NCBI GenBank assembly: GCA_001570385.1
Contig: BBYL01000021.1
Location: 62,001-126,000 of the forward strand
DNA: 64,000 nt
Direction: 5' to 3'
Source: Microtetraspora glauca
Lineage (GTDB): Bacteria > Actinomycetota > Actinomycetes > Streptosporangiales > Streptosporangiaceae
In this document: positions 56,636 to 64,000 of the stretch, one piece after another
How positions within the stretch are numbered: position 1 is the first letter of the stretch
How the letters are laid out: each line of letters begins with the position of its first letter
Translations under genes and position numbers: made by a program
Notes under the pieces: model-generated
Database searches by the model: none
What the model was told of the DNA's origin: nothing
Seen by the model: only the letters and a program-made list of their open reading frames with translations

Positions 56636-58804
56636 TCAGACCCGCACGGCGCCCTCCGAGACCTCGCGGTCGAGGTGCTCGCGCAGTCCCTCACCCTCGA
56701 TGTCCACGTTGGGCAGGATCCGTGAGAGCCAGCGGGGCAGCCACCAGGCGCGGTCGTCCAGCAACGACATCACGGCCGGCACGATCGTCATCCTGACCAC
56801 GAAGGCGTCGACGGCCACGCCGAGGGCCAGGGCGAAGCCCATCGACTTGATGATCGGGTCGTCCATGAGCACGAAGCCGCCGAAGACCGCGATCATGATG
56901 AGTGCGGCGGCGGTGACGACGCGGGCGCCGTGTCCCATCCCGGAGATCGTCGCCTGGCGCGCCGTGTCGCCGTGCACGAAGTCCTCGCGCATCCGGGAGA
57001 CCAGGAAGACCTGGTAGTCCATGGCCAGGCCGAACAGGATGCCGATCAGCAGGATGGGCAGGAAGCTGACCAGCGGCCCGGGAGTGTCGACGCCGAGCAG
57101 GCCGCCCAGCAGGCCCCGCTGGAAGACCGCGACGGTGACGCCGAAGGTGGCGCCCACGGTGAGCAGGAAGCCGAGCGCGGCCTTGATCGGGACCAGGACG
57201 GAACGGAAGACCAGCATCAGCAGCAGCACCGACAGGCCGACCACGAGCAGCAGGTAGACGGGCAGCGCGTCGGAGAGCTTCTCGGAGACGTCGATGCCGA
57301 TCGCGGTCTGGCCGGTCAGGGAGACGTCGCCGATGTCCGCGACCGTGGTGCGGATGTCGTGGACGAGGGTCTCGGTGGCCTCGTCGGTGGGGCCGGTGGC
57401 CGGGATGACGGCCAGAAGGGCGGTCGTGCCGGAGGCGTTGAGCTGCGGCGGCGTTACCGCCACGACGCCCTTGACGGTCTGGATCGCTGCGGCGGCCTCC
57501 TTCGCGGCGCGGGTCGTGGCCTCGGCTGACTCGCCGGTGACGACGGCGGCCAGGCGGCCGTTGAAGCCGGGGCCGAAGCCCTCACTGATGAGGTCGTACG
57601 CCTGCCGAGCCGCTGTGCCCTGCGCCGCCGTTCCGGCGTCGGGCAACGCCAGGCGCATCTGCGCGGCCGGTACGGCCAGGCCGCCCAGGAGGAGCACCCC
57701 GGCCACGATGAACGGCACCCGCCAGCGGGTCACGACGTACGCCCAGCGGAACCCGAAACCAGGGCGCGTCGCGGCGGGGTCGCGGTCCGTCCCGCGCTGC
57801 TTGCGGGGCATCACCCGGAGCCCGGCGAAGCCGAGCAGGGCGGGCTGGAGGGTGATGGCGACGAGCACGGCGACGGCGACGGTGGCGGAAGCGGCCAGGC
57901 CCATCACGGTCAGGAACGGGATGCCGACCACGGCAAGGCCCGCGAGGGCGATCACCACCGTGGCGCCGGCGAAGACGACGGCCGAGCCCGCGGTGCCGAC
58001 GGCCCGGGCGGCGGCGTCCTCCGGGTCGAGCCCGTCAAGCAGGTTCTGCCGGTGGCGTGAGGTGATGAACAGCGAGTAGTCGATGCCGACGGCCAGGCCG
58101 AGCATGAGGGCCAGGACCGGGGCGGTGCTGGTCAGCTCGACGGTGCTGCTCAGGGCGAAGAGCCCGGCCATGCCCGCGCCGACGCCGATGAGCGCGTTGA
58201 GCAGGGTCATCCCCGCGGCCACGAGTGAGCCGAAGGTGATGAGGAGAACGACGGCCGCCACGGCGACGCCCAGGCCCTCGGTCCCGCCGATCTCCGGTTC
58301 GGTCGTGGTCACCTCGCCGCCGTGCTCGACCCGCAGCCCGGCCGCCTGCGCGCTCTTTCCGCTGTTCCCGTACGCGGTGCGCTGCGCGTCGGTCACCTTG
58401 TCGCCGGACTCGGCGAACTGCACCTGCACCAGGGCGTAGCGGCCGTCCTGGGAGACGGAGCCGATCTGGAAGGGGTCGAGGGCCGCCACCACGCCCGGCA
58501 GCGCGGCGGCCTCTTTGGTGAGGGCCTGCACCGCGGCCCGGTTGTCGGCCGAGGTCAGCGCCTGCCCGTCGGGGGCGGCGACCACGATCGTGCCGGTGGC
58601 GCCCGCCGCCTGCGGGAACTGTTCGGCCAGGGCGTCCAGAGCGCGCTGGGACTCGGTTCCGGGCATGGTGAAGTTGCTGGCCGTCGGGCCGTTGAAGGCC
58701 GCGGCCGACGCGCCGAGTGCCGCCAGTACGGCGATCCACAGGGCGAGCACCAGCCGCCGATGGCGGAAGGATGCGCGGCCGAGCCGGTAGAGCAGTGTGG
58801 CCAT
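56636..58804 (-). CDS. MMPL/RND-family exporter
   Basis: Membrane transporter of 722 residues with the duplicated MMPL layout. Characteristic segments are FRHRRLVLALWIAVLAALGA, LALMLGLAVGIDYSLFITSR in the first half and LPILLIGILFGLAMDYQVFL in the second, each with the GxxxDY element implicated in proton transfer. A long extracytoplasmic loop follows the first helix. It has the typical C-terminus DRAWWLPRWLSRILPNVDIE and is full length, unlike the clipped paralogue at 32384. It probably exports lipids or drugs under the adjacent TetR. ATG at 58804. Confidence 0.92.
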   Translation of the reverse strand: MATLLYRLGRASFRHRRLVLALWIAVLAALGASAAAFNGPTASNFTMPGTESQRALDALAEQFPQAAGATGTIVVAAPDGQALTSADNRAAVQALTKEAAALPGVVAALDPFQIGSVSQDGRYALVQVQFAESGDKVTDAQRTAYGNSGKSAQAAGLRVEHGGEVTTTEPEIGGTEGLGVAVAAVVLLITFGSLVAAGMTLLNALIGVGAGMAGLFALSSTVELTSTAPVLALMLGLAVGIDYSLFITSRHRQNLLDGLDPEDAAARAVGTAGSAVVFAGATVVIALAGLAVVGIPFLTVMGLAASATVAVAVLVAITLQPALLGFAGLRVMPRKQRGTDRDPAATRPGFGFRWAYVVTRWRVPFIVAGVLLLGGLAVPAAQMRLALPDAGTAAQGTAARQAYDLISEGFGPGFNGRLAAVVTGESAEATTRAAKEAAAAIQTVKGVVAVTPPQLNASGTTALLAVIPATGPTDEATETLVHDIRTTVADIGDVSLTGQTAIGIDVSEKLSDALPVYLLLVVGLSVLLLMLVFRSVLVPIKAALGFLLTVGATFGVTVAVFQRGLLGGLLGVDTPGPLVSFLPILLIGILFGLAMDYQVFLVSRMREDFVHGDTARQATISGMGHGARVVTAAALIMIAVFGGFVLMDDPIIKSMGFALALGVAVDAFVVRMTIVPAVMSLLDDRAWWLPRWLSRILPNVDIEGEGLREHLDREVSEGAVRV

Positions 58805-58820
58805 GGAATGGGGGTCCCTC

Positions 58821-59375
58821 TCAGGGGCGGGTGTCATCGTGGTCAAGGGTGTGCAGCGCACGGCGGACGAGGACGGCGCGCAGCTCGTCGTCACCCAGCG
58901 GAACCGGCTGCGTGCCGACGACGGGCACGGCACCGAGCACCATCAGCGCGGCCACGTGGGCCTCCGGATCGGCGGTGCGGCCGGCGAGCGCGTCGACCAG
59001 CCGGTCCGACATCTCCAGGACGCCGGCCAGCGCCGGGTGGCGGAGCATCTCGGGGATCTCGTCGTAGAGGATCTTGACCTCGCGCCGGAAGCGCAGCACG
59101 AGGTCGACGAATCCCTCGACGGCCGGGCGAACGGCCGTGTCGCCGTCCAGCCCGGCCAGCCGTACGTCGAGTTCGGCGAGCGCCTCCACCGCGGGGGTCA
59201 GCAGCTCGGTGAGTATCGCGTCCTTGCCGTCGAAGTGGTACAGCAGGGCCGCCTTGGAACAGCCGACCTCGCCGGCGATGTCCTGCAGGGAGGTGCCCTT
59301 GAAGCCGGTCACGGCGAACAGCCGCGACGCCACCTCGAGGATCTCCCTGCGGAAGCCGGAGCTGTTGCGCGCCAT
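58821..59375 (-). CDS. TetR-family repressor of the MMPL gene
   Basis: TetR regulator of 184 residues. The helix-turn-helix is ILEVASRLFAVTGFKGTSLQ, DIAGEVGCSKAALLYHFDGK (residues about 10-55). The C-terminal domain contains FRREVKILYDEIPEMLRHPA. It lies 16 bp upstream of the MMPL gene on the same strand, so the two form one operon. Tandem palindromes stand 16-48 bp before its ATG and almost certainly mediate autorepression. The ligand is unknown. Confidence 0.92.
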   Translation of the reverse strand: MARNSSGFRREILEVASRLFAVTGFKGTSLQDIAGEVGCSKAALLYHFDGKDAILTELLTPAVEALAELDVRLAGLDGDTAVRPAVEGFVDLVLRFRREVKILYDEIPEMLRHPALAGVLEMSDRLVDALAGRTADPEAHVAALMVLGAVPVVGTQPVPLGDDELRAVLVRRALHTLDHDDTRP

Positions 59376-59390
59376 GGCGGCAACGCTACA

Positions 59391-59423
59391 TGACCGATCG
59401 GTCAGACTCTGACCGATCGGCCA
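59391..59423. promoter_or_regulatory. Tandem TetR operators
   Basis: TGACCGATCGGTCA (59391-59404) is a perfect 14-bp palindrome. TGACCGATCGGCCA (59410-59423) is a copy with one arm mismatch, 19 bp further. The arrangement suits cooperative binding of two TetR dimers. Confidence 0.8.
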
Positions 59424-59469
59424 GTTTGTGACCACTGCCACAGAATGGAGTGTCGGCAGACTGCCGCCA

Positions 59470-59560
59470 CCAGGTACACGCGACTGCGTCAGTGCGCCAA
59501 TTGCTTCGCGGCCGAACGGCCTGCCCAAGGAAAAGATCATCCGCTGCCTGAAACGCTCGG
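59470..59560 (+). pseudogene. Possible IS110-type transposase C-terminal relic
   Basis: In the 59424-59832 gap one frame reads RDCVSAPIASRPNGLPKEKI followed by IRCLKR. The last part resembles the KxEIIRCLKRYxAREV end of IS110-family transposases. Nothing else of the gene survives. The remainder of the gap shows no gene. Confidence 0.4.
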
Positions 59561-59832
59561 AGGACGCCGGGCCGTCACCGCACGTACGCCGGGCCGTACC
59601 AAAGCCATCCGTCGGCCGCTGGTCGCGCCGCCGCCCCAATGCAGCACGACGATCGCCACGGGGTGGCCGCTGTCTGTCGTGGTCGGGAGCGATCGAAGAT
59701 CCGGGGTTCGTTCCTCACCCCGGCTCACCGTGCAGTGCGGTTGGCAATCGTCGAAACTTCATGCAGGCGGCTCCGGGCCCGAAAAGACTTCAGGGCCGCA
59801 CTGTCGAGCCGTGGAAACAGGGCGGACGCGGC

Positions 59833-60345
59833 TCAGTACTCGAGAACGCCGTGGGCGGCCACGATGTCACTCGATGCGTTCGGCCGTACCTCGGTGATGC
59901 GCTCGGCCAGCAGCAGCGCGGCGGCAAGCCCACCCTCCGACTTGTCGCCAACCAGCCCGAGCTCGACCCGGTCGGCCAGGTAGTCCTCCGAGATGCCATC
60001 CTCGTCGCCGGGAAACAGCGGATCGAAGGACAGGATCCTGCGGCCGTCAACGTAATGGTCGAAGGACGCGACCATGTTCACGTTGACGAAGACACTCGCC
60101 GTGACCGTCCCAGCCGACAAGGGCCGCAGCACCTCGTCCAGCGTGCCGGCGAAGCCGTTCCACTCGCTCAGAATGGTCCCGCCCTCGGCCGACCGGGCAG
60201 AGATGAGGCCCTCCTCTATCTCGCCTTCCTCGTCATCGCCGTCGAATACGTCGATGCCAAGGCGGGCCAGCGCCTCGTGCGGGGTAAGGCCGCGGACGAA
60301 GGTTGCGCAGAACGCCTCGTCATCGAGCCAGTCGTAGCCGCTCAT
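59833..60345 (-). CDS. DUF6461-family protein
   Basis: Soluble acidic protein of 170 residues, with segments DWLDDEAFCATFVRGLTPHE, ALARLGIDVF and the central SEWNGFAGTLDEVLRPLSAG, VASFDHYVDGRRILSFDPLF. This order matches DUF6461, a family frequent in actinobacteria. Its function is unknown; some members look like immunity- or SMI1-type proteins, but that is inference. It stands alone between a transposase relic and a GlxA-like regulator, with no toxin gene nearby. ATG at 60345. Confidence 0.75.
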   Translation of the reverse strand: MSGYDWLDDEAFCATFVRGLTPHEALARLGIDVFDGDDEEGEIEEGLISARSAEGGTILSEWNGFAGTLDEVLRPLSAGTVTASVFVNVNMVASFDHYVDGRRILSFDPLFPGDEDGISEDYLADRVELGLVGDKSEGGLAAALLLAERITEVRPNASSDIVAAHGVLEY

Positions 60346-60551
60346 GAGACTCCTGTTCTCTCCAGGGACAGATCATGGAGATCCTGGCACGCGAGTCCGA
60401 CGAAAAGCCTGTACGACCTTGAGCTGCGACATCGGGGGCATCCTCGCGAGCCGACGTCCTGAGCACGGCCCACATGAGACAGCCCAACTCCCCTGACGGG
60501 TTCACGTCCTCCTCACTGATCGAGTGTCCCGGTTGAGGCCACCGAGTCGAG

Positions 60552-60566
60552 GGCGCCTACGGCGCC
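60552..60566. terminator. Short hairpin downstream of GlxA-like gene
   Basis: GGCGCC-TAC-GGCGCC lies 40 bp past the stop of the regulator gene at 60606. It is a plausible terminator. The remaining 60346-60605 gap shows nothing else. Confidence 0.45.
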
Positions 60567-60605
60567 GCTATGCGATCAACTCCGCGGCGGAACCGCCCGG
60601 GACCC

Positions 60606-61577
60606 TCAGCGGAAGGAGCGGCGATAGGCGGCCGGGGTGGTACGCAGGGCGGTGTGGAAGCGGCGGCGGAGGTTGACCGCCGAGGAGAGGCCGACGCGGG
60701 TGGCGATGGTCTCGACGGGCAGGTCGGTCTCCTCCAGCAGGGCGCGGGTGGCGGCCAGGCGGCGTTCCAGCAGCCAGCGGGCGGGTGGGACGCCGAGTTG
60801 GTCGGCGAACTGGCGGGTGAGGGTGCGGGTGGAGACGCCCGAGTAGGCGGCCATGTCCTCGACGGTGATCTGGTCGGGCAGGCGCGAGAGGAGCCATTCG
60901 AGCAGGGGGGCCAGGGAGTCTGGCATGGGACCGGTGGTGGGGAGGGGAGGGTACTGGCGCTGGCAGCCCTCGCGGTGCGGACCGGCGGCGAGCTGGCGGC
61001 CGATGCGCATGGCGTGGGCCGCGCCGTACTCCTGGAGGACCTGGTGAAGGCAGAGGTCGAGGGTGGCGGCCGAGGCTCCGGCGGTGGCGACGTCGCCGTG
61101 ATCGACGTAGATGACGGTGTCGTCGGGGATGACGCGGGGGTGGCGGGCGGCGAGTTCGCCGGAGAGTTCCCAGTGGACGGAGGCGCGACGGCCGTCCAGG
61201 AGGCCCAGGGCGGCGGGGATGAAGATTCCGGCGCAGACGGCGACGATGCGGGCGCCTCGGGCATGGGCTTGGGACACCGCGTGGAGTACGGCGGGCGAGG
61301 GGGTGAGGGTCCAGCCCGCGATGACCACGGTGTCGGCGTCGTCGAGGGCTTCGAGGCCGCCGTCCACCTGGATGGGGACGCCGAGGGTGGTGGGAAGGGA
61401 GCCGGGGTGTTCGGCGCACAGGCTGAAGCTGTAGTGCTGGGTGATGTCGGTGCCGTGGTAGCCGAAGACGGCCGAGGCGGAGGTGACCGGGTAGAGCTCC
61501 TGGTTCGGTGCGACCAAGGCGACCACGCGATGCGGGCTGAGGGGCGTCGGGGGCGTTTCCGGGCAGTCCGGGGGCAT
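60606..61577 (-). CDS. GlxA-family AraC-type regulator with DJ-1/PfpI domain
   Basis: Regulator of 323 residues. The N-terminal DJ-1/PfpI-like domain (HRVVALVAPNQELYPVTSAS, VVIAGWTLTPSPAVLHAVSQ, RIVAVCAGIFIPAALGLLDG with the elbow Cys) is followed by an AraC double helix-turn-helix (DQITVEDMAAYSGVSTRTLT, PVETIATRVGLSSAVNLRRR). GlxA-type proteins act as activators in catabolism and development. It is divergent from the MFS exporter at 61650, with two inverted repeats in the 72-bp intergenic space. Confidence 0.92.
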   Translation of the reverse strand: MPPDCPETPPTPLSPHRVVALVAPNQELYPVTSASAVFGYHGTDITQHYSFSLCAEHPGSLPTTLGVPIQVDGGLEALDDADTVVIAGWTLTPSPAVLHAVSQAHARGARIVAVCAGIFIPAALGLLDGRRASVHWELSGELAARHPRVIPDDTVIYVDHGDVATAGASAATLDLCLHQVLQEYGAAHAMRIGRQLAAGPHREGCQRQYPPLPTTGPMPDSLAPLLEWLLSRLPDQITVEDMAAYSGVSTRTLTRQFADQLGVPPARWLLERRLAATRALLEETDLPVETIATRVGLSSAVNLRRRFHTALRTTPAAYRRSFR

Positions 61578-61589
61578 GGCGCAAATGTA

Positions 61590-61639
61590 CCCAATGATGT
61601 CATTTGGGACACCGGTGCTCCGATCTGGAAAAATCCAGA
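61590..61639. promoter_or_regulatory. Two inverted repeats in the GlxA/MFS divergent promoter
   Basis: CCCAA-N9-TTGGG (61590-61608), with an inner ATGA/TCAT symmetry, lies beside the regulator start. TCTGGA-AAAA-TCCAGA (61624-61639) is a perfect 6-4-6 palindrome 10 bp before the MFS start. Likely operators for the GlxA-like regulator. Confidence 0.55.
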
Positions 61640-61649
61640 ATTGGGGATC

Positions 61650-62855
61650 ATGTGGACGAGGAACTTCACCCTCTACTTCGGGGCCCGCACGATCTCGCTG
61701 CTCGGTGACGCGATGATGCCCGTCGCCTCGGCGCTGGCGATCGGGAAAGTCTATGGGATCGCGGGCGTCGGCTACGTGCTCGCGCTCTGGACCGCGTCGG
61801 CTGTGCTGGTCATGTTGTTCGGCGGGGTTGTCGCCGACCGGATCGGCGCCCGGCGCTTGATGATCTTCGCGGACATGGTCAGGGTCGTCACCCAGGGGGT
61901 CGTGGCCGTCGCCTTCCTGGACGGTGCTCCGCCGTACGCCCTGTTGCTGGTGATGGCGTCCTTGTCGGGCATGGCCGCCGGGATGTTCGAACCGGGCGTC
62001 AACGGCATGGTCCCCCTGGTCGCCGAAGAGCCGCAGCGGGCCAACGCGACGCTGAAGATCGCCGAGGCGGTCACCCAGCTGGCGGGTCCCGCGCTGGCCG
62101 GAGTCCTCATCGTCGTCGCCGGGCCGGTCTTCGTCTACACGGTGGACGCCGCGACGTTCCTGGTCAGCGGGGTGTGCCTGCTGCTGGTCCGGGTCGCCGT
62201 ACCCAGGCCGGGGCCCTCCAACGTGCTGAGCGACCTGCGCAGGGGCTGGGAGGAGTTCAAGGCCAGGAGCTGGATGTGGTCGGTCATCCTGGTCTGGGTG
62301 TTCTGGGGCGTTCTGGTGGTCGGGCCGTACGTGCCGCTGTCGTCACAGGTCATCGGGGCCGACTACGGCTGGGTGATGGCGGCGCTCGGCCTCGGCACTG
62401 TGCTGGGCGGGCTGGTGGCGATCAGGCTCAGGCCGCGCAGGCCGCTGGCGGCCGGGGCGGTGGCGCTCAGCGGGTACGTGGCGGTGCCGCTGACGGTCTC
62501 GCTCGGGCTGCCGCTGCCGCTGCTGATGGCCGGGCACCTGCTCGGAGGGTGCGCGTATGCGTTCTGGTCGGTGATGTGGTCGACCAGCGTGCAGACGCAG
62601 GTCGCACCGGACGTGCTGAACCGGGTCAACGCCTACCAGGTGGCCGGGTCGGTCGCGGGCATGGCAGTCGGGCAGGCGCTGGCCGGTCCGGTCACCGCGC
62701 TGGTCGAACCGCGCGCCTTCATGCTGGGGTCGGCCCTGGTGACGGTCGGCGTGGTGGCGGCGCTGCTGTTGATCAAGCCGATCAGGCGGCTGGGCCGGGA
62801 ACCTCAGGAGGCCGGAGGCCGGTCGATCTCGGTCTCGGCCGGCGTGTTGACGTAG
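61650..62855 (+). CDS. MFS transporter (MefA/Bcr-like exporter group)
   Basis: Major-facilitator exporter of 401 residues with about twelve helices. FTLYFGARTISLLGDAMMPV starts the chain, VVADRIGARRLMIFADMVRV is the motif A-like loop, and ANATLKIAEAVTQLAGPALA follows, as in the macrolide-efflux-type MFS group. The C-terminus is a hydrophilic tail. The substrate is unknown. ATG at 61650 follows TTGGGGATC with weak ribosome-site character; the TCTGGA palindrome abuts it, so the divergent GlxA-like regulator probably controls it. The 62856-62937 gap shows nothing clear. Confidence 0.88.
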   Translation: MWTRNFTLYFGARTISLLGDAMMPVASALAIGKVYGIAGVGYVLALWTASAVLVMLFGGVVADRIGARRLMIFADMVRVVTQGVVAVAFLDGAPPYALLLVMASLSGMAAGMFEPGVNGMVPLVAEEPQRANATLKIAEAVTQLAGPALAGVLIVVAGPVFVYTVDAATFLVSGVCLLLVRVAVPRPGPSNVLSDLRRGWEEFKARSWMWSVILVWVFWGVLVVGPYVPLSSQVIGADYGWVMAALGLGTVLGGLVAIRLRPRRPLAAGAVALSGYVAVPLTVSLGLPLPLLMAGHLLGGCAYAFWSVMWSTSVQTQVAPDVLNRVNAYQVAGSVAGMAVGQALAGPVTALVEPRAFMLGSALVTVGVVAALLLIKPIRRLGREPQEAGGRSISVSAGVLT

Positions 62856-62937
62856 TCGGTCATCGTCTGCAGGGCGACGCCTGCCTTGGCCTGCTGGATC
62901 TGCTCGTCGGCGAGGTGGGCGACCGTACTCCACGGGC

Positions 62938-63681
62938 CTACATCGGCCGCTGCATGGCCTTCCTCCGCCGGGCGGCCACGCTGGAACCGGACTCGCGCCG
63001 CGCCATCCGGAGCAACACGACGGGCGCCAGCAGGAGCCCGATGACCGCCCACGCGCCGAGCACGCCGATCGTCTCCAGGTGCCGCCAGGACTCGCCGATC
63101 TCGGCGGCGGACATCGCCACCGGCAGCAGTGCCGAGCGCAACCCCAGGCCGAGCCAGTAGATCGGGAAGCCCTGCGCGATCCACTGCAGCCACTCCGGGA
63201 GCGCGGTGATCGGGTAGAACACACCGGAGATCGCCATGAGCAACATCATCGGCAGCATGACGACGCCCATGCCCTGTTCGCTGTCGAACAGGAACGCCGC
63301 CGGGACCAACGGGATGAGCAGGCCCACGACCGACGTCCCGGCCCGGCTGATCACCTTGCCGGTGAGGTAGCCGATCATGCCGTTCGGCGTCGCCTTCGCC
63401 CGCAGCAGCGTGCCGTCCTCGCGGTCCATGGTCAGCGCCATGGCCAGGGCCAGCAGCCCGTTGAGCACGAGGTTCATCCCGAGGATGCCCGGAATCGACT
63501 GCGAGCCGAGGGAGAAGTCCGTGCCCGGAACCTTGTCGCCTCTCAGCATGTACATCACGATCAGCGCGATGACCGGGAAGAACACCACGCTCCAGACGTC
63601 CTGCGCGTTGGTCATGTTCTGCCGGAACTCGATCCAGCCTCGATGCACGCCCGCGCGCAGGGCCACCGCGCCGGCGTTCAC
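62938..63681 (-). CDS. ABC-2 type exporter permease
   Basis: Membrane subunit of 247 residues with six helices. WIEFRQNMTNAQDVWSVVFF leads in, FPVIALIVMYMLRGDKVPG is helix 1, and the ABC-2 core ISGVFYPITALPEWLQWIAQ with GFPIYWLGLGLRSALLP is near the C-terminus. It pairs with the ATPase whose stop it overlaps (GTGA at 63681). These two-gene exporters move drugs or polymers. Start is GTG. No N-terminal helix appears lost, and the last residues are arginine-rich. Confidence 0.88.
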   Translation of the reverse strand: MNAGAVALRAGVHRGWIEFRQNMTNAQDVWSVVFFPVIALIVMYMLRGDKVPGTDFSLGSQSIPGILGMNLVLNGLLALAMALTMDREDGTLLRAKATPNGMIGYLTGKVISRAGTSVVGLLIPLVPAAFLFDSEQGMGVVMLPMMLLMAISGVFYPITALPEWLQWIAQGFPIYWLGLGLRSALLPVAMSAAEIGESWRHLETIGVLGAWAVIGLLLAPVVLLRMARRESGSSVAARRRKAMQRPM

Positions 63682-64000
63682 GCGGTCACCTCCGTCAACT
63701 CGCTCGGCGCCACGGTGCGCTGTCCGGACTCGAACTCGCGCACCATGGCCAGGTACACGTCCTCCAGGCGCACCCTGCGCACCTCCAGATCGCCGATCGC
63801 CTCGCCGTACGCCGCGAACAGTTCGCGCACGTAGCCGGTGGCGTCCTCGTCGGAGTGCGTGAAGAACTCGCCGTCCCTGCTGTAGCGGACTTCCGCCTTG
63901 CCGGAGACCCGCTCGGCCAGCTCCACCGCGCTGCCGTCGGCCACGATCACGCCGCCCGAAAGGATCACGATCCGGTCGGCGAGCTTCTCCGCCTCGTCCA
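63678..64000 (-). CDS. ABC exporter ATPase, C-terminal part (cut by window end)
   Basis: Only the last 107 codons are in the window. The end of the nucleotide-binding domain is visible (DEAEKLADRIVILSGGVIVA, the D-loop/H-region following Walker B). An accessory tail with VRELFAAYGEAIGDLEVRRV and LEDVYLAMVREFESG follows, typical of DrrA-type drug-export ATPases. The stop overlaps the permease GTG. Walker A, Walker B and signature lie beyond the window. Confidence 0.85.
   Translation of the reverse strand, partial: DEAEKLADRIVILSGGVIVADGSAVELAERVSGKAEVRYSRDGEFFTHSDEDATGYVRELFAAYGEAIGDLEVRRVRLEDVYLAMVREFESGQRTVAPSELTEVTA

Noticed and set aside
60570..61649. N-terminal extension of the MFS transporter
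   Set aside because: An in-frame start at 60570 exists, but that stretch is the complement of the GlxA-like regulator. The MFS protein begins naturally at 61650.
62856..62937. Small minus-strand frame after the ABC-2 permease
   Set aside because: The text (HLADEQIQQAKAGVALQT and onward) is open only because of a shifted frame through the permease. It has no start codon or ribosome site of its own.

Overview
The window is a chromosomal stretch from a high-GC actinobacterium. The strongly GC-biased third codon positions, a CIRCE-controlled stand-alone groEL, a popR/clpP pair, F420-type luciferase-like oxidoreductases and many LuxR/XRE/TetR regulators fit a Streptosporangiales- or Streptomyces-like genome. 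Genus cannot be decided from the sequence alone. No rRNA, tRNA or CRISPR array was seen.

Layout. 1-7.9 kb: the ilvD gene (cut by the window edge), an MmyB-like regulator, a TetR gene beside a decayed MFS gene, a GNAT gene, a small secreted protein, a wrecked Tn3-family transposase and a RibD-C reductase. 7.9-17.6 kb: an ECF sigma gene, then a nine-gene operon in which every junction is a 4-bp stop/start overlap. It encodes a complete peptide-type ABC importer plus a luciferase-like monooxygenase, two CMD proteins, a VOC protein and an OsmC protein. 17.6-22.5 kb: PaiB, an EamA exporter, XRE-cupin, a P1 peptidase and an APH-like kinase. 22.7-26.7 kb: a PopR-like activator with an Ala-Ala tail convergent with two clpP genes that carry a PopR-type box, then an ECF41 sigma gene next to an FAD oxidoreductase.

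27.5-35.4 kb: a small, probably terpenoid, locus. It has a CrtC/AttH-type lipocalin fused to an all-trans polyprenyl diphosphate synthase, a MarR regulator, a methyltransferase, an MMPL exporter clipped by an IS256-family insertion, and a secreted protein. A shared YTACAANTWG motif lies in its three promoter regions. 35.5-39 kb: a ROK-controlled GPH transporter/ChbG deacetylase operon. 39.2-49.5 kb: a class IV lanthipeptide locus with a LanL synthetase (lyase, kinase, zinc cyclase), a divergent heterodimeric ABC exporter, a 43-residue precursor peptide bracketed by hairpins, and a LAL-type LuxR regulator.

49.5-64 kb: VOC/WYL regulator pair, beta-carbonic anhydrase, a DUF4386/XRE/membrane-protein group, groEL, an F420-type oxidoreductase, MMPL with its TetR and tandem operators, a DUF6461 protein, a GlxA-like regulator divergent from an MFS exporter, and an ABC-2 exporter cut by the window end.

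The two most notable systems are the lipocalin-prenyl synthase fusion locus and the class IV lanthipeptide locus with its small precursor gene.
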